This document shows, one piece after another, positions 1 through 7,823 of a stretch of 63,110 bases of DNA. The position numbers were made by a program, and so were the translations under genes. The notes under the pieces are model-generated. The model worked only from the letters and a program-made list of their open reading frames with translations. It was not told the DNA's origin and searched no databases. The first letter of the stretch is position 1. Each line of letters opens with the position of its first letter. The DNA comes from Flavimaricola sp. (GTDB lineage Bacteria > Pseudomonadota > Alphaproteobacteria > Rhodobacterales > Rhodobacteraceae), in the NCBI GenBank assembly GCA_020629175.1, contig JAHDDU010000015.1:1-63110 (forward strand). The letters run 5' to 3'.

Positions 1-223
1 TAGCCAATTTCCCAAAGCTGACGTTCAGTTTTTCTGCCAGATGTCCGCTCCGTCCGCAAAGTGATCTAAGTCTGCACCAATATGAAAAAGACGGTCAGGA
101 CAAATAGCCTGTTCCGCTAAGGTCGCATAGCCTGTTGCAGCCTAGCGAACCGGTTCCGCGAAATCCGTGCATCACGCTAATTGCACGCGGCATTTCGCGG
201 CGATGGCTCCGCTCGGAATGGCT
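1..223. other. Non-coding left edge
   Basis: I find no convincing gene here on either strand. The stretch lies downstream of the WYL-regulator gene, which ends at 224 on the minus strand. A 10-base string, ATAGCCTGTT, occurs twice (around 105 and 147). Read on the minus strand, the first 80 bases contain two short blocks (GCGGACATC and GAACGTCAGC) that look like a degenerate dispersed intergenic sequence of roseobacters; that resemblance is from memory and weak. Confidence 0.4.
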
Positions 224-913
224 TCATCTGTTCCTCCGATCATCGGGTTGTGCATAGAAATCTCGCAGGCTCTGGCCCTTTTCATCGCGGAATGTATCCA
301 GCGTTTCGATCTCGCGCATGCGGTCCACCCGGAACATGCGAAACCCCTGCCGCATTTCGCACCACCCCACGAGCGTCCAGACCTTGCCCCAGAACCAGAT
401 GCCCAGCGGTCGCACAACCCGCTCGGAGGCGGCCCCGGTTTCATCCTGATAGGCAAATTCGATGCGATGTTTGGTGTTGGCCGCCGCTTCCAGCACGTCC
501 AGAGCCGTGCGCGTTTCAGCATCGAGATCAGCGCCCGGCAGCGCATGCACGCCCACTTGCCCCGCACGGTTGCGCAGATCCTCGGGCAGCACGGCTTCAA
601 TCTTAACCAAGGCCTCCTCTGCATGTTCGGCCATTGACGCGCCGCCAAACGCCCGCACCAGTCGCGCCCCAGCCACGAGGGCGACTATCTCATCAGCGGT
701 GAACATCAGCGGCGGCACCTCATAGCCTTCGCGCATGATATACCCCACGCCCGCTTCTCCCTCGATGGGCACGCCGGTGCTCATCAGATCGGCAATGTCG
801 CGGTAGATCGTGCGCTTGGTCACCTCAAGCTTTTCGGCCAGCATCGCCGCCGTGGTCAGCCGACCGCCCCGCAGATATTGCACGATCTGAAAGAGACGGT
901 CGGCACGGCGCAT
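224..913 (-). CDS. YafY-type HTH/WYL-domain transcriptional regulator
   Basis: The 229-residue protein has an N-terminal winged helix-turn-helix (about residues 5-60, with TKRTIYRDIADL as the recognition region) followed by a linker and a WYL domain (about 140-215, core VWTLVGWCEMR, where the usual WYL triplet has drifted to WTL). Such proteins are DNA-binding repressors or activators whose WYL domain senses a ligand, often nucleic acid. The start ATG overlaps by one base the stop of the VOC gene upstream (TAATG), so the two are translationally coupled. Target genes cannot be told from sequence; autoregulation of this operon is an inference. Confidence 0.85.
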   Translation of the reverse strand: MRRADRLFQIVQYLRGGRLTTAAMLAEKLEVTKRTIYRDIADLMSTGVPIEGEAGVGYIMREGYEVPPLMFTADEIVALVAGARLVRAFGGASMAEHAEEALVKIEAVLPEDLRNRAGQVGVHALPGADLDAETRTALDVLEAAANTKHRIEFAYQDETGAASERVVRPLGIWFWGKVWTLVGWCEMRQGFRMFRVDRMREIETLDTFRDEKGQSLRDFYAQPDDRRNR

Positions 914-1296
914 TATGCGGCCTTCCGCGGTTCAAAAAGCCCGATAGAATTGCCATCGGGGTCTGTCGCATAGGCAAAACGCCCCGGCGGGATTTCGATC
1001 GCAGGGCTGACCACTTTGCCGCCCGCCGCTTCAAACCGCGCCATGCCGTCTTCCAATGTGTCTGGCACCGCCAGATGAATGGTCGGCCCGTTCCCCTCTG
1101 CTGGCCTGCCGGGATACAAATGTCCGCCGACGCTCACCATGTCATCACTGAAATCAACATAGTCGTTCGGCCCACCGGTCTTGGCCGCGGCCTGAAACAC
1201 CATGCTCCAGCCGAACGCCGCCTCGTAAAACGCCTGTCCCTTTTGCAAGTCCCGCACCGGAATTTCGGTCCAGACCACTGTTGGCATTTCTGTCAT
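913..1296 (-). CDS. VOC-family (glyoxalase/bleomycin-resistance fold) protein
   Basis: The 127-residue protein begins at the ATG at 1296, preceded by GAGGAG; the frame is open further upstream but that part is not protein-like. It shows the paired beta-alpha-beta-beta-beta layout of the vicinal oxygen chelate fold: WTEIPVRDLQKGQAFYEAAF at the N terminus and YATDPDGNSIGLFEP at the C terminus. Members bind a metal or ligand and include glyoxalases, dioxygenases and binding proteins. Pairing with a WYL regulator is common for small VOC proteins of unknown substrate, so no reaction is assigned. Confidence 0.85.
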   Translation of the reverse strand: MTEMPTVVWTEIPVRDLQKGQAFYEAAFGWSMVFQAAAKTGGPNDYVDFSDDMVSVGGHLYPGRPAEGNGPTIHLAVPDTLEDGMARFEAAGGKVVSPAIEIPPGRFAYATDPDGNSIGLFEPRKAA

Positions 1297-1369
1297 CTCA
1301 TCACTCCTCGGTTTGTTGATGAGATCTGTCTGACATACCTCTGCTGACAGCATTGTGTCAGCAGTGATC

Positions 1370-1600
1370 TCACGCCGGACGCACGAGCTTTGCCACCATC
1401 TTTCGCGTGAGCGGGCCCACCACCAACACCACCGGAAATGCCACAATCCAACTCGCAATCCATGACGTCATCCAAAGCCCCGCGAACACCTCCGTCATCC
1501 CAACCGCCCGGTAGGTCGCGACGCCACTGACGATGAAGGTCATCAGGCACGTCAGGATAAAGCCGAATAAGACAGGGGCGGCGCGGGCGGGAAACATCAT
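1370..1600 (-). CDS. DUF2798 small membrane protein
   Basis: The protein of about 76 residues starts at one of two adjacent ATG codons (1600 or 1597) behind GGAGG. It has the family pattern: MMFPARAAPVLFGFIL, a first membrane helix, a central Trp-rich turn (AGLWMTSWIASW), a second helix and a basic tail ending LVRPA. The family is a two-helix inner-membrane protein of unknown function. It lies between the VOC gene and the hydroxypyruvate isomerase gene on the same strand, with about 70 and 50 bases either side. Confidence 0.75.
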   Translation of the reverse strand: MMFPARAAPVLFGFILTCLMTFIVSGVATYRAVGMTEVFAGLWMTSWIASWIVAFPVVLVVGPLTRKMVAKLVRPA

Positions 1601-1649
1601 GGACCTCCAGGGTTTTCCCTCCCCTACAAAGAACCCGCACCAGATACCA

Positions 1650-2414
1650 TCACCCCTCACCCAATGGTGACATCCAGCCGAGCCCGTTTGTCGTGACCCC
1701 TTTTGGCGCGTACTCGCCGGAGACCCAGCCCGTGTATCCATCCGCATCCAGCTGCGCGAGGAACGCCGCAATGTCGATCTCGCCCACATCCGGCTCGTGC
1801 CTGCCAGGGTGGCCTGCGACCTGCACATGCACCACGCGGTCCCGGCATTTCGCCCATGTCCCTAAAACATCCCCCGTGATCCGATGCGCGTGATAGGCGT
1901 CAAACTGTAGATTAACGTTCGGGGCGTTCACCTTCGCTAACACGCTCAAGGCCAGATCAAAGTCGTTCAGGAAATACCCCGGCATATCCACCGGATTGAT
2001 CGGCTCGATCGTCAGGCTTTGCTCGGGCGCCTCGGCAGCCGCCCACGCAAGGTTACGTACATACGTGTCGCGCGCGGCATCGCCTTCGGCCACACCTGCC
2101 ATCAGATGGACATGCTGAACGTCCAGTGCTTGCGCTACCCGCACCGCTCGCTTGAAATCCTGCTCAAACCGCGCCTCATCGCCCGGAATGGCCGCAAACC
2201 CCTTGGGCCGGTCCGCATAATTCGGCGGCGGCGCGTTGATCAGTACCATTTGCAAATCGTTCTGCGCCAGCAGATCGCGGATCACCGGCACCGGATCGTC
2301 ATAAGGAAACAGCACCTCAACCGCGTCAAACCCTGCCGCCCGCGCCGCGCCAAACCGCTCCAAAAACGGAACTTCGGTGAACATCCACGTCAGGTTCGCG
2401 GCGAACTTGGGCAT
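1650..2414 (-). CDS. hyi: Hydroxypyruvate isomerase, TIM-barrel
   Basis: The 254-residue protein matches the xylose-isomerase-like TIM-barrel hydroxypyruvate isomerases: N-terminal PKFAANLTWMFTEVPFLERF, a barrel core with LTIEPINPVDMPGYFL (metal-binding Glu) and NLQFDAYHAHRITGD. The enzyme interconverts hydroxypyruvate and tartronate semialdehyde in glyoxylate metabolism, which fits the glycolate oxidase genes 9 kb away. The ATG at 2414 overlaps the stop of the DUF1285 gene (TGATG); a GTG one codon earlier (2417) is also possible. Confidence 0.85.
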   Translation of the reverse strand: MPKFAANLTWMFTEVPFLERFGAARAAGFDAVEVLFPYDDPVPVIRDLLAQNDLQMVLINAPPPNYADRPKGFAAIPGDEARFEQDFKRAVRVAQALDVQHVHLMAGVAEGDAARDTYVRNLAWAAAEAPEQSLTIEPINPVDMPGYFLNDFDLALSVLAKVNAPNVNLQFDAYHAHRITGDVLGTWAKCRDRVVHVQVAGHPGRHEPDVGEIDIAAFLAQLDADGYTGWVSGEYAPKGVTTNGLGWMSPLGEG

Positions 2415-2998
2415 CACTCCAACTCAGACGATGGAATAATCCCGAAAAACGCCCCGCCGGAACGGACGCCAAACCAGCCGTCCTCATGCTCGCCAATCTC
2501 CACCAATCGGTAGAACGACTTGCGATCAATCAACGCCTCAAGATTACGTCGGATCAGCACATAGGGCGACGGCTCCCCTGTCTCTGGATCACGCTCGACC
2601 CGGATCGGATGATCCGGTCCCGCGATCACGCGATCCTCCACGTTGGTTACAAACTCCAGCCCGCCGTCCACAGGGTTAAAGTCAATCGCCACAAACGGTG
2701 CATCATCGACAACAATCCCCACTTTCTCAACCGGCGTGACGAGGAAATAATCCTCCCCTTCTTTCTTAATGATCCCGGAAAACAGCTTTACCAGCCCCGG
2801 CCGCCCAATCGGCGTGCCCTGATAGAACCACGTCCCGTCCCGCGCGATGCGCATATCAATGTCGCCGCAAAAGTCCGGGTTCCACAAATGCACCGGCGGC
2901 GGCCCCTTTCCGCCTGCCTCTTTCGCCGCATTTGCGAGGCTTTCCGCCGAGGGTGTCACGATCATGTGCAATTCTTTCGTATTTTGTGTGTTTGCCAT
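2414..2998 (-). CDS. DUF1285 family protein
   Basis: The protein of about 194 residues contains the DUF1285 signature region PPPVHLWNPDFCGDIDMRIA followed by GTWFYQGTPIGRPGLVKLF and ends SGGAFFGIIPSSELE. The family is widespread in proteobacteria and has no established activity. I chose the ATG at 2998; an internal ATG at about 2965 is an alternative, and neither has a strong ribosome-binding site. The long upstream open frame runs into the divergent MoxR gene and is not coding. It is the first gene of the minus-strand operon with hyi. Confidence 0.8.
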   Translation of the reverse strand: MANTQNTKELHMIVTPSAESLANAAKEAGGKGPPPVHLWNPDFCGDIDMRIARDGTWFYQGTPIGRPGLVKLFSGIIKKEGEDYFLVTPVEKVGIVVDDAPFVAIDFNPVDGGLEFVTNVEDRVIAGPDHPIRVERDPETGEPSPYVLIRRNLEALIDRKSFYRLVEIGEHEDGWFGVRSGGAFFGIIPSSELE

Positions 2999-3055
2999 TG
3001 GGGTCCGGCAACATATCTGGTCAACTAAGACTATAGAGTTTGCAGGAGCATTGTC

Positions 3056-4063
3056 ATGAGCGTTGAGGCTGATCTGGTTGCCGATATCGAAATTTTGGGC
3101 ACCAAATTGCAAGAGGCTCGCGGCAGTATCGCCCAGCGCTTTATCGGGCAGGACAGGGTGGTCGATCTGACGCTGACGGCCCTCATCTGCGGCGGCCACG
3201 CGGTGCTGATCGGCCTGCCGGGCATGGGCAAGACCATGCTCGTTGATACGCTCTCCACAGTGATGGGCCTCAAAGGGAACCGCATCCAGTTCACACCTGA
3301 TCTGATGCCCGCCGATATTCTTGGCTCGGAAATTCTTGAGACTTCGAACGACGGCTCGCGCAGCTTCCGCTTCCTCGAAGGACCCGTCTTCTGTCAGCTC
3401 CTGATGGCGGATGAGATCAACCGCGCCTCCCCCCGGACGCAATCAGCCCTGCTGCAAGCGATGCAGGAAAAGGAAGTGACAATCGCCGGTGAGCACCGCC
3501 CGCTTGGCGTGCCATTCCACGTCCTCGCCACGCAAAACCCGATTGAGCAAGAGGGCACCTACCCGCTGCCTGAGGCGCAGCTTGACCGCTTCCTCGTGCA
3601 AATCGATGTCCCCTATCCGACGCGCGATACCGAGCGTGACATCCTGATGGCGACAACCGGCACAGCACAGGCCGAGGCGACACCTGTATTCACTGCCGAT
3701 GATCTGCTGGCCGCGCAAACCCTGCTCCGCCGGATGCCTGTGGGCGACGCCATCGTCGACATGATCCTGAACCTCGTCCGCGCCTGCCGCCCCGAGGACG
3801 AAACAGCCCCCGATTTCATCGCCCAGAATGTCAGCTGGGGGCCCGGCCCCCGCGCGTCGCAGGCGCTGATGCTGGCCGTCCGCGCAAGCGCGCTGCTCGA
3901 TGGTCGTTTGGCCCCCTCTGCCGACGATGTCCGCGCCATGGCAGGCCCCGTGTTGCAGCATCGGATGGCCCTGTCCTTCGCCGCCCGTGCGCGGGGTGAA
4001 AACCTCACCTCCATTATCGACCGGGCTGCCGGAATGGCAACACAAACCGCTGCGGCCGCATGA
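3056..4063 (+). CDS. MoxR-family AAA+ ATPase
   Basis: The 335-residue protein carries Walker A (GLPGMGKT, residues 53-60), Walker B (LLMADEINRASPRTQ), sensor 1 (VLATQNPIEQEGTYPLPEAQ) and the MoxR lid domain. MoxR ATPases act as chaperone-like factors that mature or insert partner proteins, and are nearly always encoded beside DUF58 and von Willebrand-type proteins, as here. The start is preceded by GGAG at a good distance. It opens the plus-strand operon and is divergent from the DUF1285 gene with a 57-base gap that must hold both promoters. Confidence 0.95.
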   Translation: MSVEADLVADIEILGTKLQEARGSIAQRFIGQDRVVDLTLTALICGGHAVLIGLPGMGKTMLVDTLSTVMGLKGNRIQFTPDLMPADILGSEILETSNDGSRSFRFLEGPVFCQLLMADEINRASPRTQSALLQAMQEKEVTIAGEHRPLGVPFHVLATQNPIEQEGTYPLPEAQLDRFLVQIDVPYPTRDTERDILMATTGTAQAEATPVFTADDLLAAQTLLRRMPVGDAIVDMILNLVRACRPEDETAPDFIAQNVSWGPGPRASQALMLAVRASALLDGRLAPSADDVRAMAGPVLQHRMALSFAARARGENLTSIIDRAAGMATQTAAAA

Positions 4064-4081
4064 AGACCGGTGCATCTTGCA

Positions 4082-4125
4082 TATGCATCGATTGTGCATC
4101 GGATGTGCATCCTTTGTGCATCTTT
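4082..4125 (+). repeat. Four 11-bp phased direct repeats (TGTGCATC-NNN), array A
   Basis: Four units start at 4082, 4093, 4104 and 4115, an exact 11-base period: TATGCATCGAT, TGTGCATCGGA, TGTGCATCCTT and TGTGCATCTTT. A fifth weaker copy (GGTGCATC at 4069) is out of phase by two bases. The array fills the gap between the MoxR stop (4063) and the DUF58 start (4146). A TAAAAT string at 4125-4130 could be a -10 element. A second array of the same design lies at 44956-44999. Confidence 0.9.
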
Positions 4126-4145
4126 AAAATAGGGCGTTTCTCGGC

Positions 4146-5003
4146 ATGAGCAGCCCCCTGATCCTGCGCACCGAGAGCGAGGCGCTGGCCGCCCCTTTGC
4201 CCGCTCTTTTGGCCGAGGCCGAGCATTTGGCCGCGACAGTTGTGGTCGGCGATCATGGACGCCGTCGCGCAGGATTGGGCGACACGTTCTGGCAATACCG
4301 CCCCGCCGCAAACCACGACGAAATGCGCAGCATCGACTGGCGGCGTTCGGCCCGCTCAGACGAGACTTTTGTGCAAGACAAGGAGTGGCAGATCGCACAA
4401 TCCGTGACCATGTGGGTCGATGGATCGGCGGCTATGTCCTTCACATCGCACACAGAATCCAAGGCGCACCGCGCCCGCGTGCTGGCCCTCGCGACAGCCA
4501 TTCTACTAAACCGCGGCGGCGAACGCGTCGGCCTGCCCGGTCTGCCCCCAAAACGTGGCACAGCGCAAATCGCACAAATGGCCGGACGTCTCAGCACTGA
4601 TGACAATGCTGACTACGGCCACCCCGACGCCGCCGAAATGGCCCCCCACTCGCGGGCGCTGTTCGTCTCGGACTTCATGGGCGATCTCTCGAAAACTGAG
4701 GCCGCCCTTACCGCGGCCGCTGACCGAAGCGTGCGTGGCGCCCTACTGCAAGTCCTTGATCCCGCAGAAGAAACCTTCCCCTTCGACGGACGCACGATCT
4801 TTGAGTCCATGTCTGGCACCTTGCGCCATGAAACACTCAAAGCAGGAGATCTGCGCGAGCGGTACCTTGCCCGGCTGGCCGAGCGGAAAGACAGGCTCAC
4901 CGCCCTCGCCCGGATGACGGGTTGGCAGTTCACGACCCATCACACCGACACCGCAGCAACAACCGGCCTGATGTGGATCTACCACGCGCTGGCACGACGA
5001 TAA
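4146..5003 (+). CDS. DUF58 domain protein
   Basis: The 285-residue protein has the DUF58 hallmark: an Arg/Tyr-rich stretch (DTFWQYRPAANHDEMRSIDW, about residues 42-61) followed by RSARSDETFV, and a von Willebrand-like continuation (MWVDGSAAMSF). DUF58 proteins partner MoxR ATPases and BatA-type membrane proteins in envelope stress or aerotolerance operons. There are no obvious membrane helices, so it is probably cytosolic. The 11-bp repeat array ends 20 bases upstream of its start codon, and the next gene begins 30 bases downstream. Confidence 0.9.
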   Translation: MSSPLILRTESEALAAPLPALLAEAEHLAATVVVGDHGRRRAGLGDTFWQYRPAANHDEMRSIDWRRSARSDETFVQDKEWQIAQSVTMWVDGSAAMSFTSHTESKAHRARVLALATAILLNRGGERVGLPGLPPKRGTAQIAQMAGRLSTDDNADYGHPDAAEMAPHSRALFVSDFMGDLSKTEAALTAAADRSVRGALLQVLDPAEETFPFDGRTIFESMSGTLRHETLKAGDLRERYLARLAERKDRLTALARMTGWQFTTHHTDTAATTGLMWIYHALARR

Positions 5004-5033
5004 CCCTCTGGGAAAAAACGAGTAATCACTTTC

Positions 5034-7823
5034 ATGTTCACCCTCGGCCCAATTGCATTTACCACCCCCTGGCTGCTCGTGGCGCTCGCCGCACTGCCGA
5101 TCCTGTGGCTGATCCTGCGCGCCGTGCCCCCCGCCCCGATCCGCCGCCGCTTTCCGGGTGTCGCACTGCTCCTGGGCCTCACCGATGAGACGACACAAAG
5201 TGATCGAACGCCGTGGTGGCTTCTGCTCCTTCGCATGCTTGCTGTGGCCGCGATCATCGCTGGTTTCGCTGGCCCGTTGATGAACCCGCAAACCACCCGC
5301 GACGGCACCGGCCCGCTCCTCATCGTGGCCGACGGCACCTGGGCCGATGCCCGCGATTGGGACGCCCGGCGTGACCATATCGCGGATCTGCTGGGCGAGG
5401 CACAGAGAGCCGGACGCTCTACCGCGTTGGTAACACTCACAAATCTGCCGCCTGATGTCACATTCCAGACAGGCGATGTAACAGCACTCGCTCTACCGGG
5501 GCTGGAGCCTGCACCCTTCCGTCCGGCGCCAGAGACTGTCGCCGAATGGACCGCCACGCTCGAAGGTCCGTTTGACACTTATTGGTTATCTGACGGCCTG
5601 GACCACGCGAGCCGCGCCGACACTCTTGCCGCCTTTGAGGCGCACGGGACGGTTACGGTTTTCCAAAGCCCGCGCCAAGCCATCGCGCTGCGTCCGCCCG
5701 TATTTGCCGACGGCGAAATCACCGTGTCGGCGGCCCGGACCCCGATCGGCCCGGGGCGTGAGGTTGAGGTTGCTGCCATTGGTCTTGATCCCGCGGGCAT
5801 CGAACGCCAGCTGGCCACGGCGACAATCACCTTTGAGCCGGGCGATGAGGTGTCGGAAACCACCTTCGCCCTCCCCCCCGAACTGCGCAACCGCATCACC
5901 CGTTTCGAAGTCGCGGGGCTTCGCTCTGCTGCCGCCGTGACGCTCGCTGACGATGCGCTCAAGCGACGGGAGATCGCGCTTCTCGCCGCGGGGAACGCGC
6001 GCGAGGGGCTGCAACTGCTCTCGCCCACGCACTACCTGTCCGAAGCGCTCGCTCCTACAGCAGACCTGATTGACGGGACAGTTACGGACATCCTGCTCGC
6101 TAACCCTGACGTTGTGATCCTCGCCGATGTGGCCCAAATCGCCAGTGGCGAGGCCGAAGCGTTGCAGCAGTGGGTTGAAGGTGGCGGCTTGCTCGTCCGC
6201 TTCGCCGGCCCGCGCGTCGCGGCGAGCGACCTTGGCCGCGTTGACGAAGACCCGCTGATGCCTGTCCGCCTACGTGCCGGGGGCCGCAGTGTTGGCGGCG
6301 CCATGAGTTGGGGCGAGCCCAAGGCGCTCGCGCCCTTCGAGGAGACCTCTCCATTCTATGGTTTGACCGTCCCGGAAGATGTTGAAATCACGGCACAAGT
6401 GATGGCGCAGCCGGATCCGACGCTAGCCGAGCGGGTCATCGCGCAGTTGACCGATGGCACACCGCTCGTCACCCGCAAATCGCTTGGTGAAGGGCAAATC
6501 GTCCTCTTTCATGTCACGGCAAATGCGGAGTGGTCGACGCTGCCCCTGTCGGGTCTTTACGTCCAGATGCTCGAGCGTCTCGCTGTCTCTACCCGCCCTG
6601 TGGCACCAACGGTCGAAGACCTTGAGGGTACAAGCTGGACACCCGAGGACGTGCTGGATGCCTACGGTCGGCTAAGCCCCACGGACACGATGCCGGGCGT
6701 GGACGGCGCCGCCTTGGCTGAAGCGCTGGCCGCAGCCCAGCCTACGGCAGAAATGCCGCCCGGGCTCTATGCGGGCGAAGATCGCCGTATCGCCCTGAAC
6801 GTCATCGGACCGGAGGAAACGCTTGCCCCCGCGACATGGCCCGCGCGGATCACGGTGGAAGGGATGGCCACGTCACAAGAGCTGGACCTCAAAGGATGGC
6901 TCCTGGGGGGCGCGTTGGCGCTCCTGTTGATTGATATCATCGCCTCGCTCGCCTTGTCGGGCCGCCTGCGCGGGAGCCGGGCTGCGACCACGCTCATCAG
7001 CGTGCTGGCGCTTGGCCTCGCCACACTGCCCGACGATGCTTTTGCACAGGACGAGACGGATGACCGCCTCGCCATTGCCGCCACAAGCGATGTGGTTCTG
7101 GCCCACGTTCTGACCGGCGATCCGCGTGTTGATGAGGTCGCAGAAGCCGGGCTGTTGGGCATCTCGCAAGTCCTCTTCCGCCGGACCTCGATTGAACCTG
7201 CGCGACCCATCGGTATTGATGTGGAGCAGGACGAATTATCGTTCTTTCCTTTTCTCTACTGGCCCATCACCGCGGATCAGCCGACGCCCTCGGCAGATGC
7301 TTATGCCAGGTTGAACCGCTACTTGCGGTCCGGCGGCATGATCCTTTTTGATACGCGCGATGCAGATACCGCGGGCTTTGGCGTCTCAACGCCAGAGGGC
7401 CGCAGGTTGCAGCAGATCGCGGCCCCACTCGACATTCCCCCTATCGCGCCAATCCCGCAGGACCATGTGCTGACGCGCACGTTTTACCTGTTGCAGGACA
7501 CCGGTTTCCCCGGTCGCTGGAACGGGCGGGATATTTGGGTTGAGGCCGCCCCTGTGGACGCAGAACTGGCCGAGGGCATGCCGTTTCGCAACCTCAACGA
7601 CGGTGTGACACCTGTTGTCATCGGCGGCAACGATTGGGCCGCTGCCTGGGCTGTGAACCCCAACGGAACCTTTATGCTGCCGGTCGGGCGCGGGTCTGCC
7701 GGAGAGCGCCAGCGCGAAATTGCCCTGCGGTTTGGGGTGAACCTCATCATGCATGTGCTGACAGGGAATTATAAGAGCGATCAGGTCCACGTGCCCGCGC
7801 TGCTGGAAAGGCTGGGCCAATGA
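5034..7823 (+). CDS. BatA-like / DUF4159 large membrane protein
   Basis: The 929-residue protein starts with a BatA-type N terminus: two membrane helices (about residues 5-25 and 58-78) around a short basic loop (RRRFPGVALL). A long periplasmic part follows, then another helix (about 622-645, GWLLGGALALLLIDIIASLA), and the C terminus matches DUF4159 (LSFFPFLYWPIT, YLRSGGMILFDTRD), a glutamine-amidotransferase-like fold. This double architecture is typical of alphaproteobacterial MoxR operons. Its stop overlaps the next start by four bases (ATGA), so the two are coupled. Confidence 0.9.
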   Translation: MFTLGPIAFTTPWLLVALAALPILWLILRAVPPAPIRRRFPGVALLLGLTDETTQSDRTPWWLLLLRMLAVAAIIAGFAGPLMNPQTTRDGTGPLLIVADGTWADARDWDARRDHIADLLGEAQRAGRSTALVTLTNLPPDVTFQTGDVTALALPGLEPAPFRPAPETVAEWTATLEGPFDTYWLSDGLDHASRADTLAAFEAHGTVTVFQSPRQAIALRPPVFADGEITVSAARTPIGPGREVEVAAIGLDPAGIERQLATATITFEPGDEVSETTFALPPELRNRITRFEVAGLRSAAAVTLADDALKRREIALLAAGNAREGLQLLSPTHYLSEALAPTADLIDGTVTDILLANPDVVILADVAQIASGEAEALQQWVEGGGLLVRFAGPRVAASDLGRVDEDPLMPVRLRAGGRSVGGAMSWGEPKALAPFEETSPFYGLTVPEDVEITAQVMAQPDPTLAERVIAQLTDGTPLVTRKSLGEGQIVLFHVTANAEWSTLPLSGLYVQMLERLAVSTRPVAPTVEDLEGTSWTPEDVLDAYGRLSPTDTMPGVDGAALAEALAAAQPTAEMPPGLYAGEDRRIALNVIGPEETLAPATWPARITVEGMATSQELDLKGWLLGGALALLLIDIIASLALSGRLRGSRAATTLISVLALGLATLPDDAFAQDETDDRLAIAATSDVVLAHVLTGDPRVDEVAEAGLLGISQVLFRRTSIEPARPIGIDVEQDELSFFPFLYWPITADQPTPSADAYARLNRYLRSGGMILFDTRDADTAGFGVSTPEGRRLQQIAAPLDIPPIAPIPQDHVLTRTFYLLQDTGFPGRWNGRDIWVEAAPVDAELAEGMPFRNLNDGVTPVVIGGNDWAAAWAVNPNGTFMLPVGRGSAGERQREIALRFGVNLIMHVLTGNYKSDQVHVPALLERLGQ

